Shown: one piece after another, positions 52,653 through 62,553 of the stretch
How positions within the stretch are numbered: the first letter of the stretch is position 1
Layout of the letters: every line of letters begins with the position of its first letter
NCBI GenBank assembly: GCA_964580995.1
Contig: CAZOMV010000010.1
Location: forward strand, 1-64,000
Direction of reading: 5' to 3'
From: JAKJEP01 sp964580995
Lineage (GTDB): Bacteria > Planctomycetota > Phycisphaerae > Sedimentisphaerales > SM23-30
Length of the DNA stretch: 64,000 bases
Notes under the pieces: model-generated
What the model saw: the letters and a program-made list of their open reading frames with translations, nothing else
What the model was told of the DNA's origin: nothing
The model's database searches: none
Program-made: the position numbers and the translations under genes

Positions 52653-55600
52653 CTATTCGATCTCAATCGCCTGCAAAATCGCCTCATGGCTTCCCAGCGC
52701 GCGGAGCTGCACGGTAATCTTCCCTTCCCCGTCCGGCGTAATCCCTTCCGCCCGCACATCCGCCGACATCCCCGTCTTGCCCGCCTGCGCCGACGGATCC
52801 CACGACGGCCAGAAACACCGCCCGTTAATCGCAATATCCATCGGCCGCTGGCCCGTTTCCGCCAGCCACAATTCCGCAAACTTCAGATGCACCGTATAGA
52901 GACCCGCCGGCACGGCAAACGAATACGTCAATTCTTTGCCGCTCCGCACCGTCCGGTACAACTCCTGGTCGTACAGCGTCGGGGAGGCCTGTTCCACCAT
53001 CACCTCCGCGCGGAGGATTTGTCCTTCGCTGCCGGTATCCGCCGCCCACAGATCGCTGTTCCAGTCCACAAAGTCCCGGTCCGCTCCGACATTCACGCGA
53101 ATAACCTTCCCCTGCTCCGGCAGCACTTCAATGGCCTGCACCAGCGCGGCATCCGTCTTCTGGCTCGGTTCCCACCCGCCGCGAAACTTCAATACCAGAT
53201 TCCCGTCCCCATCCGGAACCAGATACCGGAAGATCCGGTCATGCGCCCGCCGCGGCCCGCGCGACACCTGGCAGATATCTTCGTTGCGGATCACCTCCCG
53301 CCCGTTAATCTCCAGGCAAAAAGGCCGGCTGAAGAAATAGTCAAACTCCGGTTCCGTAAATTTCAGCCGCAGGGCATACAGCCCCGGCTGCACCGGAATG
53401 CAATACGTAAATTCCTTCCCCGCCCGGCCGCCCCGATACAGCGGCTGATCCTTCAGGGTTGGCAATATTCCCGATATTTCCGCCGCCGTCTGATACGGAT
53501 TCCCGCCCGTATAATACCGGTCCGCCGACCACACATTCCCGCACCCGTCGGTGTAATCCCGCTGCGAGCCGCACAAAATCCGCACCGCACTCATCTCCGG
53601 CTCCGCAGTCCCTTCCTCCGGCCCGGCATACACAATCCGGGGCATCCAGGCCACAATGTCCTTCACGTCGCTGCCTTCCGAAGTCCCCCGGTCCAGCACA
53701 AACCGGATTTTCTCGCCCGCCGCCACCTCCACCCGCACATCATGCTGGACACCGGTATAATCGTTCAGTCCTACTGTCGCCCAATCCTGCTGGGGCCAGA
53801 TCTGCCTTGCCCCTTGTAGAATCTTCACCCGGCACGGCTGCCCTTTACCCTGCCGGTAGAACTCCTTCATCGCCCGGCCCAGAATACGCACGGTCCCCGC
53901 CGTTGGCGCCGTCCACACTCGCGCACACAGCACCTCCGCCGAAACCTCCTGCCAGCCGCGCCCCACCCGCGCCTGGCCCGGCCCTTCCCAGTACCCTTCT
54001 ATTCCCCCCGGCTGGTTCGGTGTCCCGCCAAAATCCCCTGCCGGACATTTCGCCGGCGCTACCCAGGCCATCTCCGCGAAATTCTGCCCGTCCGCACTGG
54101 TTTCCGCGCTCCATCCCTCCCGACCGCTCCGGGCGAAATGGCCGCCCATCGCCGTGTACACCGCCGGCTCATGGCGTATCGCTGTCGCGGTCGTCCAATC
54201 GCTGGTGTTCCCGTCCGCATCCACCGTCCGCACCTGGTAGCGATCCTGCGGATTCCAACCCTCCGCATAATCGAAATAATACAAGCCCTTGGCCGTCCTG
54301 CCGATCACCTGTTCCCCGCGCCGGATTTCGTAATGGCTCACCCACCGGTCATCCGCACCGGGACACCAGTAAATCCCCACCCCGCCGTAGCCGATATTGT
54401 TCTCCCGCCGGAACAATACACGGGACGGCTTCTGCGGCGCAGTCTGGTCCAGTCCGAATCCCGGCCGGTCCGCCAGCCCCAGATAAATCAGCCCGCCCGT
54501 ATCCACTCCCCCCACCTCAATGCCGCTTTCCATCAAATCGGCCCCGCCCCGGCGGCTCGTTGGCGTAGCGGTATTGAATCCCACCTCATACTCAAACTCC
54601 CCGATCAAACCCCGCGGATAAACCCGCACTGCCCCTTCCGCCGCCAGGCTGGGAATGATGACCGCCCGTTTCCGGTCATAACTGGTCCGTTGCAGGTAAT
54701 TGGATTCCTTATCCCCCGCCACTCCCGGATGATGCACAAAACTCCAGCGGCCCGCCACCCCTTCCCGCAGCAGATAACTGTAAATCTCATTCACCCGGGC
54801 CACCTGGGCCAGATGCTCCGGTTGTTTCCCCACCACATCCAGAAACGCCCACATCGGCGCCACCAGCAACTGCCGATAAAAACAATACACCCCTGTCTCG
54901 CCCCAATTCCGGAAAAAGTTGTCGATCCCGTCCAGCCACTTGTCCGGCGTGTCCAGGTACGAAAAATACTGGTTGATCACCTTGCCCCGCCCCGCATCGG
55001 ACAAGTAATTCACGTCCGCAAACCGCTGGATCTCAAACTGGTGCGAATACCGGCTGCCGCCATTGCACGTATGAAAAGAACTGCCTGGATGCTTCGTCAG
55101 AAAAGCATCCAATTGCTTCATGAACCCCGCCCCATCCTCCGGCCCGTACCACCCGATCGCATCTGTCCGCCATTGATAATCGCCCCACGATCCGACCTTC
55201 GTATCCATCACCCCCGGCGTGGGCCGGCCCGCCATCCACAGCAGCCACTTCATCTCCATCTTTTGCAGATACCGCTGCGTCTGCGCAAAATCCGGCCCCT
55301 CATAACTGGCCGAAAATACCGTCGAATACGAATCATCGATCGGCCAGCCCGGAAACTTCGCCCAACCCGCGTCATCCCACAGCATATCAATCCCCAACGA
55401 CCGCAGCAGGTCCAGGCTATCCATATCCAGCCAGCCCAGCCGCGCCGTGAACTGCTCCTGCAAGTTCCGGCTGCAGAATACCCACGACGTGGCATACTTC
55501 GTCTTGGCGTAATATTCGTTGTTCGTAAAATCCCACATATACTCATACTGCCACCGATAAACCTGCTCGGCCATATGGTCCAGCGTATCCCCGAACACCC

Positions 55601-56972
55601 CAAACGTAACCAGCGGCAATCCCACCTCCCCGCCGGGCTTCAACTCGTAACCCGACACATCATCCGTCCCGGTCGTAAAAAACGCCTCCCCGCCGCGCAA
55701 ACAGGGATAGTCATAAATGCCAAACCACTGCCGGCTGGCGGAATTGGACCCCGCCACCCGCAAAACCGCCCGTTTCCCCGGCGTCAGCAGGGCCGAAGGC
55801 ATCGTCAGCTTCATGGTCCCCATACTGTCTTCGCCATTCGCCGTGGTCACCTCATAATTCAGCACCACTCCCTCTTTTTTGCCGGTCCAGCTTTGGGTAC
55901 TTTGAGTAACCTGAAAATCCAGCAATGGCTCGTCCCCCAGATACAGGGTAAAAGTGCCCTGCGGCTGACTTTGGTAACCCGTAGCGGCCAGCCACTGAAA
56001 AGTATAGCTCTCCCCCTGCTTCACCTCCTGGGGCGCCGCCAGCGTCTTCCAGATAACCTCCTGGGTCCCATCCACAGCGCGAACCAGATGAATCCGCTGA
56101 TTCCCCACAGGCGACGGATGCATGCTGCTTTCCGCCGATTTGCTGATTCTGTGGCAGCCGTTGAAATCGGACGTATAAGTGTCCCCCTCTTCCTCTTTTT
56201 CCGCCGTCTCGCGCCGCTCCACGCCCAGCGTCCACCGGCCCAGCCAATCAAGGGCGGCAAACCACCCGTCCCGGCTCCCCTCCTTCCGCAGAAATCCCAT
56301 CCAGGGCACATAGTTGCCGGTATTCTCACCAGACAACACATTCTGGTACGAACCTCCCACATCCGCGCTCTGCATAACCCCCTGATCCACGGTATTCGTC
56401 CCTCCATACATCCAGTAGTTGGTCATGGCGTGCATCGGCTTCTCGCCCAGATACATCTGAAAGGGAACCGCCGCGCTGAGCTTCACGGGCATCGAACCGG
56501 TATTTTTCAACACCACCCGCTGCCGCAGGATCGCGGTCCCCGGGTGCGCCACAATCTGCAAGTGGGCTTGCAGGCTTCCCCGCTCCAGCACAAAATCCAG
56601 CTCCACCGCCGGCCGCCCACCGACCGTTACCTGCCGCATCTGGCTATCCGCAATCGTCCAGTCACTGCTCTCCACCGCCGCCAGCCCCGTCTCCACCGCA
56701 AACGGCATATTCCCCGCCCCCTCAATATACTGCACCGCTTCCCCCGCCGCCAAATTCTCCAGCCCCTTCCATACCAGCCGCCCCTCTTCCTCCGCCAGAG
56801 TCATCCGCACAGAGCGAGTCCCGATCTCCCACGTCCGGCTGCCCCCGTCATACCGCGCATACCCATCCCCCACCGTCACCCCCTCGCCCTGCGATTGTAC
56901 TTCCTCGCCCCATACCATCATGCCGGAAAACAGGATCACATTCACCACGAAAAAAAATGTCTTTTGCCACAT
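52653..56972 (-). CDS. Very large secreted GH36/melibiase-like hydrolase with C-terminal malectin-like domains
   Basis: 1439-aa exported protein (signal peptide to about residue 22). An N-terminal beta-sandwich (30-480) precedes a TIM barrel (about 490-760) that resembles clan-D enzymes: LGIDMLWDDAGWAKFPGW, MKWLLWMAGRPTPGV and SSFHTCNGGSRYSHQFEI (comparable to the SGGGR site of GH36). RFADVNYLSDAGRG follows. A fibronectin-like part (about 870-950, WVSHYEIRRGEQVIG) leads to an NPCBM-like module and two malectin-like domains, the first with TDGCGNVWSADRYYTGG and the second with VNVGADRDFVDWNSDLWAAD. The nucleophile Asp could not be assigned with confidence. It is the last gene of a three-gene operon. 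Codons end mostly in G. Confidence 0.78.
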   Translation of the reverse strand: MWQKTFFFVVNVILFSGMMVWGEEVQSQGEGVTVGDGYARYDGGSRTWEIGTRSVRMTLAEEEGRLVWKGLENLAAGEAVQYIEGAGNMPFAVETGLAAVESSDWTIADSQMRQVTVGGRPAVELDFVLERGSLQAHLQIVAHPGTAILRQRVVLKNTGSMPVKLSAAVPFQMYLGEKPMHAMTNYWMYGGTNTVDQGVMQSADVGGSYQNVLSGENTGNYVPWMGFLRKEGSRDGWFAALDWLGRWTLGVERRETAEKEEEGDTYTSDFNGCHRISKSAESSMHPSPVGNQRIHLVRAVDGTQEVIWKTLAAPQEVKQGESYTFQWLAATGYQSQPQGTFTLYLGDEPLLDFQVTQSTQSWTGKKEGVVLNYEVTTANGEDSMGTMKLTMPSALLTPGKRAVLRVAGSNSASRQWFGIYDYPCLRGGEAFFTTGTDDVSGYELKPGGEVGLPLVTFGVFGDTLDHMAEQVYRWQYEYMWDFTNNEYYAKTKYATSWVFCSRNLQEQFTARLGWLDMDSLDLLRSLGIDMLWDDAGWAKFPGWPIDDSYSTVFSASYEGPDFAQTQRYLQKMEMKWLLWMAGRPTPGVMDTKVGSWGDYQWRTDAIGWYGPEDGAGFMKQLDAFLTKHPGSSFHTCNGGSRYSHQFEIQRFADVNYLSDAGRGKVINQYFSYLDTPDKWLDGIDNFFRNWGETGVYCFYRQLLVAPMWAFLDVVGKQPEHLAQVARVNEIYSYLLREGVAGRWSFVHHPGVAGDKESNYLQRTSYDRKRAVIIPSLAAEGAVRVYPRGLIGEFEYEVGFNTATPTSRRGGADLMESGIEVGGVDTGGLIYLGLADRPGFGLDQTAPQKPSRVLFRRENNIGYGGVGIYWCPGADDRWVSHYEIRRGEQVIGRTAKGLYYFDYAEGWNPQDRYQVRTVDADGNTSDWTTATAIRHEPAVYTAMGGHFARSGREGWSAETSADGQNFAEMAWVAPAKCPAGDFGGTPNQPGGIEGYWEGPGQARVGRGWQEVSAEVLCARVWTAPTAGTVRILGRAMKEFYRQGKGQPCRVKILQGARQIWPQQDWATVGLNDYTGVQHDVRVEVAAGEKIRFVLDRGTSEGSDVKDIVAWMPRIVYAGPEEGTAEPEMSAVRILCGSQRDYTDGCGNVWSADRYYTGGNPYQTAAEISGILPTLKDQPLYRGGRAGKEFTYCIPVQPGLYALRLKFTEPEFDYFFSRPFCLEINGREVIRNEDICQVSRGPRRAHDRIFRYLVPDGDGNLVLKFRGGWEPSQKTDAALVQAIEVLPEQGKVIRVNVGADRDFVDWNSDLWAADTGSEGQILRAEVMVEQASPTLYDQELYRTVRSGKELTYSFAVPAGLYTVHLKFAELWLAETGQRPMDIAINGRCFWPSWDPSAQAGKTGMSADVRAEGITPDGEGKITVQLRALGSHEAILQAIEIE

Positions 56973-56996
56973 ACGCAGGTACTCCTATAAACAAAA

Positions 56997-59363
56997 TTAC
57001 TTTGGTAACAACAATATAAAAGCATTTAGCAAGTCTTGAGTATTTTGCTCTCTGGTTACAATATAAACTGGAGATTCCCCCAGATCGATGCTATTATTCG
57101 CCAATTCTCCGCCCGCCAGATTAAAAACATGAATGGGCCGGGTATCAGATTTCCCTGATAATTCCAGTGCCCACCGATTTTGATTGATTTCTGGTGCCCA
57201 GGCGACCAGAACCGCTTTTCCCCCGCCTTGAAAGGCATACCCATAGACCTCTCCGGTTAAAGTTTCCCCTATCCTTTCTGGTTTTTTCAACACACCCGCC
57301 AATCGGGGGGCCGGCCCCAGCAGATCCGCCAGCACCGCCTGCGCCACAAATACTTTACGCGGCGTCCCCAGCGGGCCGAAAAACGGGCACTCCAGCGTCA
57401 TACAATTGTTATTGAGCTGGGCCTCCACCCCCTGGTGATAAAATATCTTTTCCACCCGATGCGCCAGCATAATAACCGCCGCCCGTACCGAATAATCCGC
57501 CGCCTCCTTTTCGCTCTTCCGCATGACATTCGCCGAAAAATAATTCCGCGGCGCAATCCAGGGCGTCAGCGGCTTCTCGTCCGCTCCGTAATACCCAAAC
57601 TCCGTCGCCCATAGAGGCACGCCTTTGCCATTTTGATCTACCAGCACTTCGTTCATCTTCGCAAAAAACGGGGCAAATTCTTCCGGGCTGCCTGCCAGAT
57701 GCCCATAGGGATGCACGGCATAGATATCCAGAGCCTCCAATCCTCCCAGTTCCACCAATTCCCGGGCACCGGCCACGATTGCCTCCAAAGACCCCACGCT
57801 AATCCCCCCCATCACCCGGCAGCCTGGATCGGCGCTCTTCATGGCACGATAGGCTCCTTTCAGCAGCTTGACATAATCGGCCACGGTATAATTCGCCCCG
57901 GGAAGTTTGGTATTCGCCGACGGCAGCGAATAAATTGTATGTACAGGCTCGTTATAAAACTCCCATACCTTCACACGGCTGCGGTAATGTTCTGCCGTTT
58001 TATAAATAAAATCATACAGCTTCTGAGGATCTTTCGGCGCGTACCCCATCTTCACAAAATCCAGCGGCTCCGCAAAGTTCGCCGGCAGATACTGCTCCAC
58101 ATCCGCCGGCGCCGAAGAGGCCCAGATCGCCGAAGCAAACGGCGGCAAAAGGCTGGTCACGGACATGCCGTACTCCAGCACCCGGTCGATTTGAGCGTCC
58201 GAACCGGCAAAGGAAATGTTTCCTTCCTCCCGCTCCACCTGGTTCCAGTCCAGCGACCAGTCCCGCGCCCAAACCACGCCCGCCCGCTGCAGGGACCGGC
58301 ATAACTCCGGTGTCGTCATCGCGTGATTGATGCCAAAAGGTGAATCCTTCCCCGCATACCGCGGCGTCACCGCCAGCGTGGTCTCCTCGACATGCCTGTT
58401 TTTTCCGATTTCCCAAAAAAGCTTTACACGATAAAAACCCGTTCCAGGAATACCCAAAGGCATATCGGTTTTTATATTTTTGCGAGCTGGGATTTTGATA
58501 ATCGTGGATAAATCCGGCAGCCGCGCATCAAAATAATCCGTTAACTCCGCCCGAACCGCAATCACCGCTTCTGCCCCGCTGCCGTTGAAACCATAGACCT
58601 GCAAAACCGCCGGATCCGTTGTTGCAAACAGATTCCCAAATCTGCCGCTGGCAAAACCGATCTCCACCTCTTCCCGCAAACTAAATTCTCCGGCCGCCCC
58701 CCCTCGTTCCACCTGCACCGCATCCATCCATACCGTCGCCGATTCCTCCGGCCCGGCACTGAGGTCCGGCCCTACCGCCGCAAACAGATCCGGCCGCTCC
58801 GCCGTCACCGTAAAACAATACCGCTGCCACTCCCGGCTCAAAACCACTTCCTGCGACCGCTCCATTATCTCCGGAAACAGCGCCGGATCGCTCCCAAAAT
58901 AAAACGCCAGCCGGGCCGCAACCCCCTCCCGGTCCGCTCGCATATACACCGAAAGGGTATATTCCTGCCCCACTTCCACCCGAAGCCAGCCGACATTTCC
59001 CGCCAACGGCCGGCTTTGCACCACCCGGGCCGCCGGATATACCGCAAAACAGGTCACCGGCGTCTTGCCCGGCCCCAATTCCACCCGCAGACAATGCTCC
59101 CCATGCCACGCTCCCCCCGCTTGAATTTCTCCATAAAGCCCGCACAAATCTCCCCCCCACCCGGTCATCCGGCCGATACTGGACCAGCCGCAATTGCCGC
59201 ATTCAAAACTGCCGTTGGGCAGCAGGTTCTTCGCCCCCACCTCCGCTATCGACGGACTCCAGTGTACCGGCTCTGCCTCATTCTCACCCAAAACGATATG
59301 CCAAGCAGAGAACAGCACAACAAAATAGCAGCAGGTAAAAATCATACGTCTTGCCTGAATCAA
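56997..59363 (-). CDS. Secreted clan-A glycoside hydrolase (GH39/GH5-like), paralogue of the next gene
   Basis: 788-aa exported protein. TTG 59363 is used: AAGGAG lies seven bases upstream; ATG 59345 would start the signal peptide more directly but lacks a ribosome site. A CBM4/9-like jelly roll (45-230; NLLPNGSFECGNCGWSS, EHCLRVELGPGKTP) precedes an Ig-like part and a TIM barrel (about 340-690). Glu in VWEFYNEPVH is the probable acid/base and Glu in LWATEFGYYG the probable nucleophile. AGVVWARDWSLDWNQVE marks the barrel entrance. It begins 11 bp after the upstream gene ends. Its barrel closely parallels that of the upstream gene, so they arose by tandem duplication. Confidence 0.82.
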   Translation of the reverse strand: MIQARRMIFTCCYFVVLFSAWHIVLGENEAEPVHWSPSIAEVGAKNLLPNGSFECGNCGWSSIGRMTGWGGDLCGLYGEIQAGGAWHGEHCLRVELGPGKTPVTCFAVYPAARVVQSRPLAGNVGWLRVEVGQEYTLSVYMRADREGVAARLAFYFGSDPALFPEIMERSQEVVLSREWQRYCFTVTAERPDLFAAVGPDLSAGPEESATVWMDAVQVERGGAAGEFSLREEVEIGFASGRFGNLFATTDPAVLQVYGFNGSGAEAVIAVRAELTDYFDARLPDLSTIIKIPARKNIKTDMPLGIPGTGFYRVKLFWEIGKNRHVEETTLAVTPRYAGKDSPFGINHAMTTPELCRSLQRAGVVWARDWSLDWNQVEREEGNISFAGSDAQIDRVLEYGMSVTSLLPPFASAIWASSAPADVEQYLPANFAEPLDFVKMGYAPKDPQKLYDFIYKTAEHYRSRVKVWEFYNEPVHTIYSLPSANTKLPGANYTVADYVKLLKGAYRAMKSADPGCRVMGGISVGSLEAIVAGARELVELGGLEALDIYAVHPYGHLAGSPEEFAPFFAKMNEVLVDQNGKGVPLWATEFGYYGADEKPLTPWIAPRNYFSANVMRKSEKEAADYSVRAAVIMLAHRVEKIFYHQGVEAQLNNNCMTLECPFFGPLGTPRKVFVAQAVLADLLGPAPRLAGVLKKPERIGETLTGEVYGYAFQGGGKAVLVAWAPEINQNRWALELSGKSDTRPIHVFNLAGGELANNSIDLGESPVYIVTREQNTQDLLNAFILLLPK

Positions 59364-59374
59364 CGGAGAACTCC

Positions 59375-62242
59375 TTACGGTATCAAACGAAGTTTCACTT
59401 TCGCAACTAAATCTTCCGCCGCCATCTCCTCACTGAGCAAATATACCGGCGACTCTCCCAGCTCCATCGAATTCCGCTCCAAAGTTGCGCCTGCGATATT
59501 GCAGCCCCGAACCGCAGCGGGAATTTCCACCCCCCATCGTACCGAATCCCCATCCGCCCTCGCCGCCCAGGCCGCCAGCACCGCCCGATCACCGCACTGA
59601 AAAGCATAACCATACACTTCATCCGTCCGCTGACCATTCACCACCGGCGGCTTTTTCCACTCTCCGGCAAATCGCGGCGCAGCCCCCAGCATATCCGCCA
59701 GCACCGCCTGCGCCACATACACCTTGCGCGGCACCCCTGCATACCCCAGCATCCACGATTCCAGATTCGCGATCTCACTGTTCACCTCACTGCTGACCCC
59801 CGCCCCATTATGATAAAATATCTTCTCCACGCCGTGGGCCAGCATAATCACGGCATACCGCACCAGGTAATCCCCCCCCTGTTTCTCATCCCGCAGCAGC
59901 CGGTTGGCCGCCCACGGATCCGGACTCACCACATAAGGCTGCCACGGCAGCTCATCCGTACTGAAATACGCATATTCCGTCATCCAGATCGGCCGCCGGC
60001 CCGACGGACTTTTTTCCATCTCCGCCACCATCTCCGCCATCGGCTGAATATATCCCTCCGGCCGGCGCAGGCCCGGATAGATATGCAGATTAAAGTAATC
60101 CACATAGTCCAGACCGCCCGCCTGAAAAAATTCCCGCGTCAGCAAATCCGGCCGCCCCGAAATCCCGCCAATCACCTTCGCCTCCGGGTCCGCCTGTTTA
60201 ACCGCCTCGTACATCACCTTTAGCCACGAAATATAATCCTGTACCTCAAACCTCGCCCCGGGAAATCCCTCCGTGGCACAATCCAACTGCTCGACATTCG
60301 GAAAACTATGAGTCGTGTAAAATGGCTCGTTAAGATACTCCCATATCCTGATTTGAGATCGATAGTGTTCCACAACCTCCTGAATATACCGCCGGAAAAC
60401 CTGGGGATCGCTGGGTGGATAGGCCATCCGTCCGTACAAATTGGCAAATCCGGCAAATCGTTCCGTAAGCTCCGCCGGGGCCGTGGTATTCCACTCCGCC
60501 GAGGGAAACGGGGGAAGCTGCTGCACCATCTGCATCCCGGTTCCCAATACCCGGTTAATGTGGCGGTCCGCCATCTCAAACTGAAACTGCCCCGGCTCCG
60601 GCTCGATATGCTGCCAGGTAAGCGCCCATTCCCTGGCCCACACCACCCCCGCTTTGCACAATTGCACACAATTGGTATCCGTGCCCGGGGCATGATTCAC
60701 GCCAAAAACCGAATCCCTCTGCGAATAAGGCTCAATAACCGCCACCGGCACCCGATACTCCTTTTTCCGTCCCCCGCTCTCCCAACTGACAAACAGATTG
60801 TAATAGCCCTTGCCCAGCGGCAGCGGCCACACCACCTCCCCCTGGCCCCCGGCCGGCAGTTCCAGCCGCTGGACGCCCCGATACACCGTTTCATCAAAAT
60901 AATCCGCCGCCCGCAAACCCACCTCCACACCGGCTCCCGCGGAAGTCCGGTTATACCCGTAGAGCGTAACCCCTGTCGGCTCCCCCGCCGCAAATACATT
61001 CCCAAACTTGCCGGTACTGCATCCGATCTCCACCGGCTGACGCGTTTGAAATTCTCCCGCCTCCTCCGCCTCCTCCAGTTGCACCCCGTCAATCCAGACG
61101 GTGGCGTTGCTCTCCGGTTTGGCTCTCATATCCGGCCCCACCGCGACAAACGCATACCGGCGGCTCGCCGCCACCCGAATCGAATACCGCTGCCACACAG
61201 TCGTCAGGACAGCCTCCTCCGCCCCGACCTCAACCCGATCCCGCGTAATATAACTGCTGCCGTCATCCGTCCCCTGCAGCGGATCCGCAAATCGAATCTG
61301 CATCTTGACCGGCACCCCCTCCGTATCCGCCCGCATATAAGCGCTAAGCACATAGGTACTGCCGGGCCGAACTTCCATCCACCCGACATTGGCCAGCAGC
61401 GGGGCATGCTGCAAGTTATAGTTCACCTGAAAAAAATCAAAGGAAGTAGCCGGCGTCTTGCCCGGCCCCAGCTCAATCCGCAAACAATGCTCACCCTCCC
61501 ATGCCTGCCCCTTTTGAATCTCTCCGTAAAGTCCCGACAACCCCCCGATCCAGCCCGGCCGCTCTCCCAGCGAAGACCACCCCTCTGTTCCGCATTCAAA
61601 GCCGGCATTCGGCAGCAGATTCCGGCTGTGGATCCTTTCAATTCGATTGGTATATTCCAGATAAGGCTCCGCTGCCGCCGCCACTTCTACCTCGTCCAGC
61701 CAGAGCGTGCCCGTCGAGTCAAAATAAAACAGCAGCTCCGCCTCCCCCTCACCGACAAAACCCGCCTGAAAATACTTTTCGTAATACTGCCATTCTCCTC
61801 CCAGCGCCATCTGATAAAACAGCAGCGTCGTCTTCCAGTAATTGCCCTGCTGCGCAGCCGTTTGCAGCTCGGTCGTAATCATCCCCGGCTTCATTCCTTC
61901 CTGTCGCGCCCAGCAGGAAAACCGGTACCATTGCCCCTTTTGCAGCTCCATTTTTCCCGCTTGCACCAGCATCGCATACCCCAGCCGCGTTTGCCGCTGA
62001 AATAAACGGCATTCGAGCCTGGCCGACCGGCCGCTGACCATCCCCTCCGCTGGAGACAAGACCTGACGCACAGTCTCATCGCCCTGGGTTTTCCACCCGG
62101 CGATTTTTCCCTCCTCTACCTGCTCAAACGAGCCATTCCGGATCAGATTAACCGGCCCGGTAATCTCACCAGCCGAAACTGCTAAAATCTGACCCGCTGC
62201 CAAATATATTATGCTGAGAAAGAACTTTTTGCTGTAATCCAT
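59375..62242 (-). CDS. Secreted clan-A glycoside hydrolase (GH39/GH5-like) with two CBM4/9-like modules
   Basis: 955-aa exported protein (signal peptide to about residue 24). Two jelly-roll modules: the first from NLIRNGSFEQVEEGKIAGW (about 32), the second from NLLPNAGFECGTEGWSSLG (about 208), the latter matching the single module of the downstream paralogue. The TIM barrel (about 515-860) has AGVVWAREWALTWQHIEPEPG, the acid/base Glu in IWEYLNEPFY and the nucleophile Glu in IWMTEYAYFST. It is the first gene of the three-gene operon. The operon starts 311 bp from the divergent GH2 gene. The ribosome site is weak (GAGTG). Confidence 0.82.
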   Translation of the reverse strand: MDYSKKFFLSIIYLAAGQILAVSAGEITGPVNLIRNGSFEQVEEGKIAGWKTQGDETVRQVLSPAEGMVSGRSARLECRLFQRQTRLGYAMLVQAGKMELQKGQWYRFSCWARQEGMKPGMITTELQTAAQQGNYWKTTLLFYQMALGGEWQYYEKYFQAGFVGEGEAELLFYFDSTGTLWLDEVEVAAAAEPYLEYTNRIERIHSRNLLPNAGFECGTEGWSSLGERPGWIGGLSGLYGEIQKGQAWEGEHCLRIELGPGKTPATSFDFFQVNYNLQHAPLLANVGWMEVRPGSTYVLSAYMRADTEGVPVKMQIRFADPLQGTDDGSSYITRDRVEVGAEEAVLTTVWQRYSIRVAASRRYAFVAVGPDMRAKPESNATVWIDGVQLEEAEEAGEFQTRQPVEIGCSTGKFGNVFAAGEPTGVTLYGYNRTSAGAGVEVGLRAADYFDETVYRGVQRLELPAGGQGEVVWPLPLGKGYYNLFVSWESGGRKKEYRVPVAVIEPYSQRDSVFGVNHAPGTDTNCVQLCKAGVVWAREWALTWQHIEPEPGQFQFEMADRHINRVLGTGMQMVQQLPPFPSAEWNTTAPAELTERFAGFANLYGRMAYPPSDPQVFRRYIQEVVEHYRSQIRIWEYLNEPFYTTHSFPNVEQLDCATEGFPGARFEVQDYISWLKVMYEAVKQADPEAKVIGGISGRPDLLTREFFQAGGLDYVDYFNLHIYPGLRRPEGYIQPMAEMVAEMEKSPSGRRPIWMTEYAYFSTDELPWQPYVVSPDPWAANRLLRDEKQGGDYLVRYAVIMLAHGVEKIFYHNGAGVSSEVNSEIANLESWMLGYAGVPRKVYVAQAVLADMLGAAPRFAGEWKKPPVVNGQRTDEVYGYAFQCGDRAVLAAWAARADGDSVRWGVEIPAAVRGCNIAGATLERNSMELGESPVYLLSEEMAAEDLVAKVKLRLIP

Positions 62243-62553
62243 TGTTCACTCGCTTTTTACATATACCCATCCCCATTAAACTCCTGTAATTTTCTCTCCC
62301 CGGATAATTTTACTCCCTTCCAAACCGATTCAGTTCGTTTTGTTTAAGTTAAATAAATCCTATAGCAATAACGTTATTTCATATTTAAACCTTTCCTTGA
62401 CTATAATTCAAGATAAAAACATATATTTTCTTTTTCCCTTGTATTTTTTTCATTATTTCATATCATTCTGCATTACCGATATTGCTTCTCGACAAAAAAT
62501 TTATCCTTTGCGGCTAGACACTCGAATAAACCGGCTTTTTTGGAGCTTATAAC
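62243..62553. other. Divergent promoter region between the hydrolase operon and the GH2 gene
   Basis: 311 AT-rich bases without a gene. A TTGACT at about 62397 is followed by AT-rich DNA but no well-spaced -10 was found. No repeat or operator was recognised. Confidence 0.5.

Noticed and set aside
54138..56990. A 950-codon plus-strand open frame rich in Pro, Arg and His.
   Set aside because: It is the antisense frame of the GH36-like gene; composition is that of a non-coding frame in GC-rich DNA.
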